Source of the DNA: an uncultured Clostridia bacterium
GTDB lineage: Bacteria; Bacillota; Clostridia; Oscillospirales; Oscillospiraceae
DNA length: 44,577 nt
Reading direction: 5' to 3'
Assembly: GCA_947170435.1 (NCBI GenBank)
Contig: CAMVTO010000020.1
Location: forward strand, 1-44,577
Part shown: piece by piece, positions 14,893-21,615 of the stretch
Position numbering within the stretch: the first letter of the stretch is position 1
How the letters are laid out: every line of letters begins with the position of its first letter
The notes under the pieces: model-generated
Seen by the model: the letters and a program-made list of their open reading frames with translations, nothing else
The model's database searches: none
What the model was told of the DNA's origin: nothing
Translations under genes and position numbers: made by a program

Positions 14893-15696
14893 ATGAGCGA
14901 TATCCATGAGATCACCGATTTTGCCGCACCGGAGCTGGACGTTTACGCGCGGCTTTCAGAGCGGGAGCTGCTGCACTATGATGAACCGCTTTCCGGGTTC
15001 TTCATCGCGGAGAGTCCAAAGGTCATCGAGCGGGCGTTGGACGCGGGCTATGAGCCGCTGTCGCTGCTGCTGGAGCCGAAGCACATTGCGGGCGAGGCGC
15101 GAGAGATCGTCGCGCGCTGCGACGTGCCGGTCTACACCGCGCCACTGGAGGTTTTGACACAGTTGGTGGGCTTTCAGCTGACCCGCGGTGTGCTTTGCGC
15201 TATGCGACGGAAAGAAGAACCGACGGTTGAGGCGGTGTGCCAAAACGCGCGTCGCGTTGCGGTACTGGAAGATGTGATGAACCCCACCAACGTAGGCGCG
15301 ATTTTTCGCAGTGCGGCAGCGCTGGGGATGGACGCGGTGCTGCTGACGCGCCGCTGTGCCGATCCGCTCTATCGCCGCGCGGTGCGAGTAAGTATGGGAA
15401 ATGTGTTTCTGATCCCGTGGACGCATTTGGACGCGGACTGGAGCGCACGGCTGCATGCGTTGGGCTTTCGGACTGCCGCGATGGCGCTGACGGATGAATC
15501 TGTATCCATCGATGATGCGGCGGTGGCGGAGGAGCCGAGGCTCGCTGTTGTCCTCGGCACGGAGGGAGACGGACTCGCGCCGCGCACCATCGCGGATTGT
15601 GATTACACCGTGCGGATTCCGATGTCGCGCGGAGTAGATTCGCTGAATGTCGCCGCGGCCAGTGCTGTGGCGTTCTGGGAATTGGGCAAAAAATAA
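14893..15696 (+). CDS. TrmH/SpoU-family RNA 2'-O-methyltransferase
   Basis: This 267-residue SPOUT methyltransferase methylates a ribose in tRNA or rRNA with S-adenosylmethionine. All three SpoU motifs are visible: PTNVGAIFRSAAALGMDAVLL (about 130-150), VVLGTEGDGL (about 220-229) and IPMSRGVDSLNVAAASAVAFWE (about 243-264), which form the trefoil knot and cofactor site. The N-terminal part (ERELLHYDEPLSGFFIAESPKVIERAL) is the substrate-binding domain. Which nucleotide is modified cannot be read from sequence. The stop codon lies inside the terminator hairpin that follows. Confidence 0.93.
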   Translation: MSDIHEITDFAAPELDVYARLSERELLHYDEPLSGFFIAESPKVIERALDAGYEPLSLLLEPKHIAGEAREIVARCDVPVYTAPLEVLTQLVGFQLTRGVLCAMRRKEEPTVEAVCQNARRVAVLEDVMNPTNVGAIFRSAAALGMDAVLLTRRCADPLYRRAVRVSMGNVFLIPWTHLDADWSARLHALGFRTAAMALTDESVSIDDAAVAEEPRLAVVLGTEGDGLAPRTIADCDYTVRIPMSRGVDSLNVAAASAVAFWELGKK

Positions 15697-15725
15697 GAGC
15701 TGCCGGATGGCAGCTCTTATTTTTT
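15688..15725. terminator. Bidirectional terminator shared by trmH-like gene and metal ATPase
   Basis: A perfect 17-bp stem (15688-15704 with 15709-15725, loop GGAT) has an A tract on the left and a T tract on the right, so it works on both strands. It contains the stop codons of both convergent genes. Confidence 0.95.
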
Positions 15726-17594
15726 CTTATAGTAGAGGCAGCGCATGGAGTTGAGCACCGCCAGCACCGTGACGCCCACATCGCCGAACACGGCAAGCCA
15801 CATGGTGGCGTAGCCCAACGCGCCGAGAATCAGCACGGCGAACTTGACCGCCAGCGCAAACGCGACGTTTTCGCGCACAATGCGGGTGGTTTTGCGGGCG
15901 ATGCCGATGGTGGCCGCAATCTTGCTGAGTCCATCGTCCATCAGCACGATGTCCGCCGCTTCAATGGCGGCGTCGGAGCCCAGGCCTCCCATGGCGATGC
16001 CCACGTCGGCACGCATCAGCGACGGCGCGTCGTTGATGCCGTCGCCTACATAGGCAACCTTGCCGCGGCGGCCGGGACGGCTTAAGATTTCTTCGAGCTT
16101 TGCAACCTTGCCGGCGGGCATCAGCTCGCCATAGGCCTTGTCGATGCCCAGCAGCGCCGCCGTTCCTTCCACAAGAACCGTAAGGTCGCCGGAGAGCATG
16201 ATCGTCTCCCTGACGCCGGCCTTTTTGATCCTCTTCATGGCCTCGGCTGCGCCCTCCCGGATCGTGTCGGAGGCAACAAAGCAGCCTAAGTATTCGCTGT
16301 CGTAAGCAACGTGTACCACCGTACCCAGCTCCGCGCGCGGCTCACATTCAATGCCATACTGGGCGAGCAGCTTGGCGTTGCCCGCGATCAGTTCCTTGCC
16401 GTTCCAGTAGCCGTGGGTGCCGAGCCCCGGCAGTTCCTTGACATCGCTTAACCGGGAGGTGTTGATCGGCTCGGTGTATACCGCACGCAGAGAAACAGCC
16501 ACCGGGTGATTGGAAAACGCTTCCGCCGTCACAGCGGCCATGATCAGCTCGTCTGTGCGATGCCCTTCGGCGGGGATGAACTGCGAGACCTTGAAATTGC
16601 CCATGGTCAGCGTGCCGGTCTTGTCGAGCACCAGCGTGTCGCAGCCCGCGAGGGCTTCAAGATAATTACCACCCTTGACCAGCACGCCGATGCGCGACGC
16701 GGCGCCGATGCCGCCGAAGAAGCCCAGCGGCACCGAGATCACCAACGCGCAGGGGCAGGAGACGATCAGGAAGACGCAGGCGCGGCGCACCCATTCCGCC
16801 AGCGGTTCTCGGAAGAAAAGCGGCGGGAGAATCGCGAGCAGCAGCGCACTGATCGTCACCACCGGGGTGTAGATCCGCGCGAAGCGGGTGATGAACTGCT
16901 CCAGCCGCGCCTTTTTCTCGCTGGCGTTTTCCACCAGCTCCAGAATCTTGGTGACAGTGGAATCCGCATAGGCTCTGGTGGTGCGCACCCGGAGGGAGCC
17001 TTCGCCGTTGATGGTGCCACTGAAAACCTCATCGCCCACCGTGACGCGCCGCGGCACGGATTCGCCGGTCAGCGCGGAGGTGTCCACATAGCTCTCGCCT
17101 GTCAGCACCACGCCGTCGAGCGGTACGCGCTCACCTGCCTTGACCACGATGACGCTGCCGACGCGAACGCTTTCGGGATCGACTGTGCGGAGGTGCCCTG
17201 TTACGGTTTCATAATTCGCGTATTCCGGCGTAATGCGCATCAGCTCAGCAACCGAGGCGCGCGCTTTTCCCACGGCGACGCCCTGAAACAGCTCGCCGAT
17301 TTGATAGAACAGCATGACCGCCGTGGCTTCGGCATACTCGCCGATGAAAAATGCCGCGATGGTGGCCACTGCCATGAGAAAACACTCATCGAAGGCCTGC
17401 CCGTGCCGCACGTTCGTCCATGCCTTGCGCAGCACGTCCCAGCCGATCATCCAATACGGCAGGATGTACAGCGGCAGCCGTGCGATTGTCGGCAGCCAAT
17501 CCGGCAGCAGCATGCGGTCAAAGGCCAGCACTGCGGCGTAGAAGACCAGCACAATCAGGATGCGCGTGCGCATCTTTTTCTGCTTTGCAGTCAT
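15717..17594 (-). CDS. cadA: Heavy-metal P1B-type ATPase (Cd/Zn/Pb efflux, CadA/ZntA-like)
   Basis: This 625-residue membrane pump uses ATP to export a soft divalent metal. Visible are the actuator motif LTGESVPR, the metal-site helix SCPCALVIS (CPC at 280-282), phosphorylation site DKTGTLTMG, the HP-type motif SNHPVA and hinge GDGINDAPSL. The CPC motif with a downstream Lys/Asp helix fits group P1B-2 (Zn/Cd/Pb). It lacks the usual N-terminal HMA domain; that domain is encoded separately just upstream. Start ATG 17594 is chosen because it opens with MTAKQKKMRTRIL before the first helix; longer frames run into the HMA gene. Gap to the HMA gene is 7 bp. It is controlled by the upstream CadC-like repressor. 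Confidence 0.95.
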   Translation of the reverse strand: MTAKQKKMRTRILIVLVFYAAVLAFDRMLLPDWLPTIARLPLYILPYWMIGWDVLRKAWTNVRHGQAFDECFLMAVATIAAFFIGEYAEATAVMLFYQIGELFQGVAVGKARASVAELMRITPEYANYETVTGHLRTVDPESVRVGSVIVVKAGERVPLDGVVLTGESYVDTSALTGESVPRRVTVGDEVFSGTINGEGSLRVRTTRAYADSTVTKILELVENASEKKARLEQFITRFARIYTPVVTISALLLAILPPLFFREPLAEWVRRACVFLIVSCPCALVISVPLGFFGGIGAASRIGVLVKGGNYLEALAGCDTLVLDKTGTLTMGNFKVSQFIPAEGHRTDELIMAAVTAEAFSNHPVAVSLRAVYTEPINTSRLSDVKELPGLGTHGYWNGKELIAGNAKLLAQYGIECEPRAELGTVVHVAYDSEYLGCFVASDTIREGAAEAMKRIKKAGVRETIMLSGDLTVLVEGTAALLGIDKAYGELMPAGKVAKLEEILSRPGRRGKVAYVGDGINDAPSLMRADVGIAMGGLGSDAAIEAADIVLMDDGLSKIAATIGIARKTTRIVRENVAFALAVKFAVLILGALGYATMWLAVFGDVGVTVLAVLNSMRCLYYKKK

Positions 17595-17601
17595 GGCGGT
17601 T

Positions 17602-17817
17602 TTATGCGGTGATGACGGTGTCCGGCTCGATCTGCTGCGCCTTTTTGACCACGGCGTCGAACACCTCGTCAAACTTCTCATCGGCGGCGACGAGGGTCAG
17701 CTTCTGGGTCATGAAGTTGACGGACACTTCGTCCACGCCGTCGAGCTTGCTCAGCGCGTCTTGCAGCTTCTGCGCACAGCTGGCGCAGTCGACCTCACAC
17801 TTGAATTTCTTCTTCAT
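17602..17817 (-). CDS. Stand-alone HMA heavy-metal-binding protein
   Basis: This 71-residue protein is a single heavy-metal-associated (ferredoxin-fold) domain: KCEVDCASCAQKLQDAL with the metal-binding pair Cys11-x-x-Cys14, then VDEVSVNFMTQKLTLVA. It is what is normally the N-terminal domain of a CadA/ZntA pump, here a separate polypeptide that can deliver or sense metal at the pump. The Asp before the CxxC favours zinc or cadmium over copper. GAGGAGG lies 6 nt before ATG 17817. It is 13 bp after the repressor and 7 bp before the ATPase. Confidence 0.92.
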   Translation of the reverse strand: MKKKFKCEVDCASCAQKLQDALSKLDGVDEVSVNFMTQKLTLVAADEKFDEVFDAVVKKAQQIEPDTVITA

Positions 17818-17830
17818 GGTTTCGTCCTCC

Positions 17831-18184
17831 TCATTCCCGAATATGCTCAAATCCCATGTTCAAAATGGCGCGAACATGGTCGTCGGAAAGCGAATAGTAC
17901 ACGACCTGCCCATCCCGCCGCGGTTTGACGAGGTTCGCCAGCCGCAGCGTCTTGAGCTGATGCGATACTGCCGACTTCGTGACGCCCAGCAGCGCCGCGA
18001 GATCGCAGACGCACAGTTCATGTACCTCCAGCGCGTGCAGCAGCCGTGCGCGCGTCGGATCGCCGAAGAGCTTCAGCAGATTGGCGAGGCTCGTGTACTC
18101 CTCTGCACTGCTCAGCTTTTCGCGCACCTCCGCCACCACGTCCTGGTGAATCACCTCGCGCTCACAGCAAAACGTTTGCTCCAT
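17831..18184 (-). CDS. cadC: ArsR/SmtB-family metal-sensing repressor, CadC-like
   Basis: This 117-residue winged-helix repressor leaves DNA when it binds Cd, Pb or Zn. The alpha-3 metal motif ELCVCDL provides Cys58 and Cys60; Cys6-Cys7 at the N-terminus can complete the alpha-3N site. The recognition helix is VTKSAVSHQLKTL. The C-terminus DDHVRAILNMGFEHIRE contains Asp101-x-His103 and His114-x-x-Glu117, the alpha-5 zinc site of CadC. These numbers coincide with the Staphylococcus aureus plasmid CadC sites as I recall them, except that Cys11 is replaced by Val. AAGGAGGTG lies 5 nt before ATG 18184. It is first in the operon and should repress its own promoter. Confidence 0.93.
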   Translation of the reverse strand: MEQTFCCEREVIHQDVVAEVREKLSSAEEYTSLANLLKLFGDPTRARLLHALEVHELCVCDLAALLGVTKSAVSHQLKTLRLANLVKPRRDGQVVYYSLSDDHVRAILNMGFEHIRE

Positions 18185-18205
18185 GCTCACACCTCCTTTT
18201 TGAAC

Positions 18206-18225
18206 AGTTGAGCAATCATTCAACT
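18206..18225. promoter_or_regulatory. CadC operator candidate
   Basis: AGTTGA-N8-TCAACT is a perfect 6+6 inverted repeat of the ArsR/SmtB type. It starts 6 bp downstream of the -10 box, on the expected transcription start, so bound repressor would block initiation. Binding by the adjacent CadC-like protein is inferred. Confidence 0.75.
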
Positions 18226-18231
18226 ATCTGA

Positions 18232-18260
18232 ATTATATGCCGCCTCTTGTTGTTTGTCAA
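18232..18260 (-). promoter_or_regulatory. Exact-consensus promoter of the metal-efflux operon
   Basis: On the minus strand TTGACA (18255-18260) and TATAAT (18232-18237) are separated by exactly 17 bp. This is the full sigma-70/sigma-A consensus, and a perfect operator follows it. Expression should be high once the repressor leaves. Confidence 0.88.
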
Positions 18261-18268
18261 CTGCAAAA

Positions 18269-18303
18269 TTGCGGCGGCTGTCCACACCGGATAGCCGCCG
18301 CAA
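18269..18303 (-). terminator. Terminator of the aldo/keto reductase gene
   Basis: TTGCGGCGGCT and AGCCGCCGCAA form an 11-bp stem with a 13-nt loop; on the minus strand it is followed by TTTT. It lies 33 bp after the reductase stop codon and just upstream of the metal-operon promoter, insulating it. Confidence 0.7.
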
Positions 18304-18336
18304 GATGCCAACAGATCGTATTCTGATCGCGGGAGA

Positions 18337-19455
18337 TCACTTTTTGAAATTGTCCGCGCACTCCTGAAGACGCTGGATGATGTCGATGCTCTGGGGGCAG
18401 GCACGCTCGCACTGACCGCAGGCGATGCAGGCGTCGGCGACGTTGCCCTCCTTGGCAAGTTCCGCATAGTCATTGGCGCCGCGTTCCAGCTGACCCCAGA
18501 CCAACTGGCGGTTGCGGGCGGCAAAGATGTCGGGGATGGGGATGCCCTGCGGGCAGCCCTCGGTGCAGTAGTGGCAGGCGGTGCAGGGGATGTGGGCAAT
18601 TTTGCCGATGGCCTCCTGTGCCTTTCGGATGACCGCCAGCTCGTCTTCATTAAGCGGCTTGAAGTCGCGCATATAGGAGAGGTTGTCCTCCATCTGCTCC
18701 ACATTGGACATGCCGGAGAGCACTGTGAGGATGCCGTCCAGCGACGCCGCGTAGCGGATTGCCCAGGACGCGAAGGACGCGTCGGGGTTGGCGTCTTTTA
18801 AAATCTTCTGCACCTCGGCGGGAGGCTTTGCCAGCGCTCCGCCCTTGACCGGCTCCATGACGACGATGGATTTGCCGTGCTTGCGCGCGATCTCGTGGCA
18901 GCGGCGGGAGGCGACCTTGGGGTCCTCCCAGTCAGCGTAGTTGAGCTGGAGCTGTACGAATTCCGCGTCGGGGTTCTTCGTCAGCAGCTCGTCCAGCAGC
19001 TCCGGCGTACCGTGGAAGGAGAAACCCCAGTGGCGGATGAGCCCTGCCTTTTTCTGCTCGCGGACGTAATCCCAGATGCCGTAATCCTCGTACTTTTTAT
19101 AGTTGTTGTTTTGCAGCGCGTGGAGAAGATAATAATCGAAATACTCCACACCCGCACGCTTGAGGCTGGTGTAGAGCTGTTCCTTGGCCCCCTTCTCGCT
19201 GAACGCGCCGAGCCAGGCGTTGAGCTTGCTTGCAAGCGTGAAGCTGTCGCGGGGATGGCGCTCAACCAACGCTTTGCGCGTTGCCTCCTCGGAGCCGACA
19301 TAGACGTAGGCAGTGTCGAAGTATGTGAGCCCCGCGTCGAGGAAGCGATCGACCATCTGCTTGGTCTGCTCGACGTCGATCTTCAGCAGCTTTTTGGGCA
19401 GGCGCATCATGCCGAAGCCCAGCTTCGGGGTGTTTTCACCGAAATACCGTTCCAT
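18337..19455 (-). CDS. Aldo/keto reductase with C-terminal 4Fe-4S ferredoxin domain
   Basis: This 372-residue oxidoreductase has two parts. Residues 1-270 are an aldo/keto reductase barrel with Asp47 and Tyr52 (YFDTAYVYVG) and Lys77 (ASKLN) of the catalytic tetrad; YYLLHAL is the strand holding the histidine. The C-terminal part has two CxxCxxCxxxCP motifs, CTACHYCTEGCPQGIPI and CIACGQCERACPQSI, for two 4Fe-4S clusters. This architecture is common in anaerobic Firmicutes and is thought to feed electrons from ferredoxin-like partners; substrate unknown. GGGAGG lies 7 nt before ATG 19455. It is a single-gene unit with its own promoter and terminator. Confidence 0.93.
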   Translation of the reverse strand: MERYFGENTPKLGFGMMRLPKKLLKIDVEQTKQMVDRFLDAGLTYFDTAYVYVGSEEATRKALVERHPRDSFTLASKLNAWLGAFSEKGAKEQLYTSLKRAGVEYFDYYLLHALQNNNYKKYEDYGIWDYVREQKKAGLIRHWGFSFHGTPELLDELLTKNPDAEFVQLQLNYADWEDPKVASRRCHEIARKHGKSIVVMEPVKGGALAKPPAEVQKILKDANPDASFASWAIRYAASLDGILTVLSGMSNVEQMEDNLSYMRDFKPLNEDELAVIRKAQEAIGKIAHIPCTACHYCTEGCPQGIPIPDIFAARNRQLVWGQLERGANDYAELAKEGNVADACIACGQCERACPQSIDIIQRLQECADNFKK

Positions 19456-19487
19456 TGTGGATCCTCCCAAAGAATCAAGATGGAATC

Positions 19488-19516
19488 AGTATAGCGCGAA
19501 AACGCGTTGCGCGCAA
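19488..19516 (-). promoter_or_regulatory. Promoter of the aldo/keto reductase gene
   Basis: On the minus strand TTGCGC (19511-19516) and TATACT (19488-19493) are 17 bp apart, 32 bp before the start codon. Confidence 0.6.
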
Positions 19517-19523
19517 TCAGTTT

Positions 19524-20930
19524 TTATGTGTTTTCCCGGCTGATGGGGTGACGGATCAGCAGCTCGCGCATGGCTCTTGCGTCAAAAGGAATCAGCGGGT
19601 AGAGGTAGCCCTTGCCTGCGATGGGCTTGTTGGTCACCAGCAGCACGAGAATCGCCGCAACGCCAAGCACCAGCCCGACCCAGCCCAGTGCGCCGACCAG
19701 AAGAAGCAGCATGAGCCGCAGCAGCTTGAACGCGTAGCCCAGCTCATAGCTGGGCTGGGCAAAGTTGGCGATGGCGACAAACGCCATATACGCCAGCACC
19801 TCCGGCACCAGCCAGTGCGCTTGCACGGCGAAATCGCCCAACACCAGCGCCCCAATCATAGAGAAAGAGTTGGAGAAAACCGGCGGCGTGTTGAGGGAGG
19901 TCAGCTTGATGAGGTCGACAATGAACTCTGCAAACAGCAACTGCAGCAGCAGCGGCACCTCGTAGTCCTCTACAATGGCGAGGAAGTGCAAAAAACCCTG
20001 CGTTGCCCCGCTCCTGACCAGCGCGTACCACACCGGCGTGATGAACAGTGTCAGCAGAAACACGACATAGCGCAGGATGCGCAGATATGAGCCGATGAGC
20101 GGCGGAAAGTAGAAGTCGTTGGCCTCCTGCACGAAATCAAAGAAATTGGTGGGCAGGATCATGGCGGCGGGAGAGTTGTCCGTCAGCAGGATGATGCTGC
20201 CCTCCATGATGCAGGCGGTGGCGACGTCCGGCCGCTCAGTATAGCGCACATTCGGGAACGGATTCCACCACTGGGGCTTCATCAGCGCCTCGGCAATGCT
20301 CTCCTGGCTCATAGACACGGAACGGATGTCGATGGCGTCCAGCTTGCGGCGGATCTCCTCAAGCAGGTCACGATCCACCTTGTGCTCCAGATAACACAGC
20401 GCCACGTCCGCGCGGGATTTTTCGCTGATCTGGTGGCCCTCCAGCGTCAGGTGCGGGTCGCGGATGCGGCGGCGCAACAGCGCCGTGTTCACCAGCAGCG
20501 TTTCGATGAATCCGTCATGGGCGCCGCGCAGCACCTTGCCGGAGGCGGGCTCGTCGACGCTGCGGGCGGGATACTGCTTGACATCGACGAGTACGCACTC
20601 TGAGAATCCGTCGGCGAGCAGCGCCGTCTTGCCTTGCAGCACAGCGATGACGGCGGTCTCAGGATCCGGCTCCGTCTCCGCCTGGGCGAAAGTGATATAG
20701 CGGTCGATGAACGCCTGCGCGTCCTGCGCCTCAATGGTGGTGTCGAGCGAGAGCAGATGATCCAGCATCCGCTCGATTACGGCGCTGTCGCCGTAGCCGT
20801 CAATGTGATAGAGGCGGCAGCGCCGCCGCCCGGCGTAGAAGTCCCGGGCAACGACATCGAAGCTGCGCCCGACGCCCAGCAGCGCGTCCAACCACTGTGC
20901 GTCGTGGTCAAAATCCATGGTGAAGCGCAT
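19524..20930 (-). CDS. spoVAF: Spore germination protein, GerA family (SpoVAF-like)
   Basis: This 468-residue membrane protein belongs to the GerA/SpoVAF family found in the inner membrane of spores. The N-terminal soluble half has FDVVARDFYAGRRRCRLYHIDG, which resembles SpoVAF rather than nutrient-receptor A subunits, and the family signature RGAHDGFIETLLVNTALLRRRI. The C-terminal half has about five membrane helices (from VVFLLTLFITPVWYALV) and ends with the cytoplasmic tail DARAMRELLIRHP. GGAGG lies 6 nt before ATG 20930, inside a hairpin. It is the last gene of a four-gene minus-strand cluster. No spoVAA-E genes accompany it, so it is an orphan copy. A sigma-G promoter was not identified. 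Confidence 0.88.
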   Translation of the reverse strand: MRFTMDFDHDAQWLDALLGVGRSFDVVARDFYAGRRRCRLYHIDGYGDSAVIERMLDHLLSLDTTIEAQDAQAFIDRYITFAQAETEPDPETAVIAVLQGKTALLADGFSECVLVDVKQYPARSVDEPASGKVLRGAHDGFIETLLVNTALLRRRIRDPHLTLEGHQISEKSRADVALCYLEHKVDRDLLEEIRRKLDAIDIRSVSMSQESIAEALMKPQWWNPFPNVRYTERPDVATACIMEGSIILLTDNSPAAMILPTNFFDFVQEANDFYFPPLIGSYLRILRYVVFLLTLFITPVWYALVRSGATQGFLHFLAIVEDYEVPLLLQLLFAEFIVDLIKLTSLNTPPVFSNSFSMIGALVLGDFAVQAHWLVPEVLAYMAFVAIANFAQPSYELGYAFKLLRLMLLLLVGALGWVGLVLGVAAILVLLVTNKPIAGKGYLYPLIPFDARAMRELLIRHPISRENT

Positions 20931-20936
20931 AGAAAA

Positions 20937-20973
20937 CCTCCGGCATACCAGTTTTTCCTAGTATGACCGGAGG
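20937..20973 (-). promoter_or_regulatory. Hairpin that covers the spoVAF-like ribosome binding site
   Basis: On the minus strand CCTCCGG-t-CATAC pairs with GTATG-CCGGAGG (12 pairs, one bulge). The 3' arm contains the GGAGG ribosome binding site and is followed by TTTTCT and then the ATG. It can act as a terminator for the preceding gene (which stops 10 bp upstream) or hide the ribosome binding site. Either way it would lower SpoVAF-like protein relative to the upstream genes. Confidence 0.6.
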
Positions 20974-20982
20974 CTGGATCGT

Positions 20983-21612
20983 CTATTCCCAAAAAATGAG
21001 CTTTACGCTGCCGCCGCGCAGATGACCGGCGGCAAATTCATCCCATGTGGCGGTGAAATCCTCCTGCCCGTCGCTGACGTTGAAAAAGCGGAAATGATCG
21101 CCTTCTGCGCGGAAGTAGGGGATGAAGTGCGGCACCGTTTCCTCGTGGTAGCGAAGTACGCCCATGCGGCTTTTCTCTGCGGCGGCGAGAGCGGCATCCC
21201 TGCCGTGGACTTCGCGCCAGCCGGGTAGGTATCTGTCAAAATAGGCGCGCATGACGCGCATGGTCGTCGGCCCTGGGACATTCCGCGGGTGCATGGCGCT
21301 CATCTCCTCCAGCACGTCTGAAAAGCGGACGTCCTGCCCCGCATGATACCGCAGGTCAAACGCCGCGACAGGTCCACAGCCGTTGCCGCTGGCGGGCGAC
21401 GCGCGGTAGATGCGGTGGTAAAAGTGATCCTGATCTTTGATATAGCCGTCCACCGTCCAACCGCCATCTTCCTTCAAAGACGCGGTTTTTTCCTGTATCG
21501 CGCGGTGATATTCCTCCAGCATGCGCGCACGGCGCACGCGCAGAGCTGCGCAGGTCAGGGCGGCCGCGCAGACGGCGGAGATCAGCAGGGGAGCTTTGCG
21601 TTTGCTGTGCAT
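20983..21612 (-). CDS. Exported C39-like (papain-fold) cysteine peptidase
   Basis: This 209-residue protein has an N-terminal hydrophobic segment (residues 8-24) that is a signal anchor. The rest has the C39-like layout: SGNGCGPVAAFDL with candidate nucleophile Cys79, then a long helical stretch, ETVPHFIPYFRAEGDHFRFFNVSDG with candidate His162 and Asn/Asp178-181. This C-H-N/D order is that of bacteriocin-processing and peptidoglycan-linked C39-like peptidases. It lacks an ABC transporter, so a role in toxin export is unlikely. AAGGAAG lies 8 nt before the ATG. It starts 3 bp after the DUF2156-GNAT stop codon and stands directly before the SpoVAF-like gene; a sporulation role is inference. Confidence 0.78.
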   Translation of the reverse strand: MHSKRKAPLLISAVCAAALTCAALRVRRARMLEEYHRAIQEKTASLKEDGGWTVDGYIKDQDHFYHRIYRASPASGNGCGPVAAFDLRYHAGQDVRFSDVLEEMSAMHPRNVPGPTTMRVMRAYFDRYLPGWREVHGRDAALAAAEKSRMGVLRYHEETVPHFIPYFRAEGDHFRFFNVSDGQEDFTATWDEFAAGHLRGGSVKLIFWE

Positions 21613-21615
21613 GGT

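Noticed and set aside
20983-21612. Bacteriocin-export peptidase (C39 of an ABC exporter)
   Set aside because: The catalytic pattern is C39-like, but there is no ABC transporter or leader-peptide gene nearby and the protein is anchored on its own.
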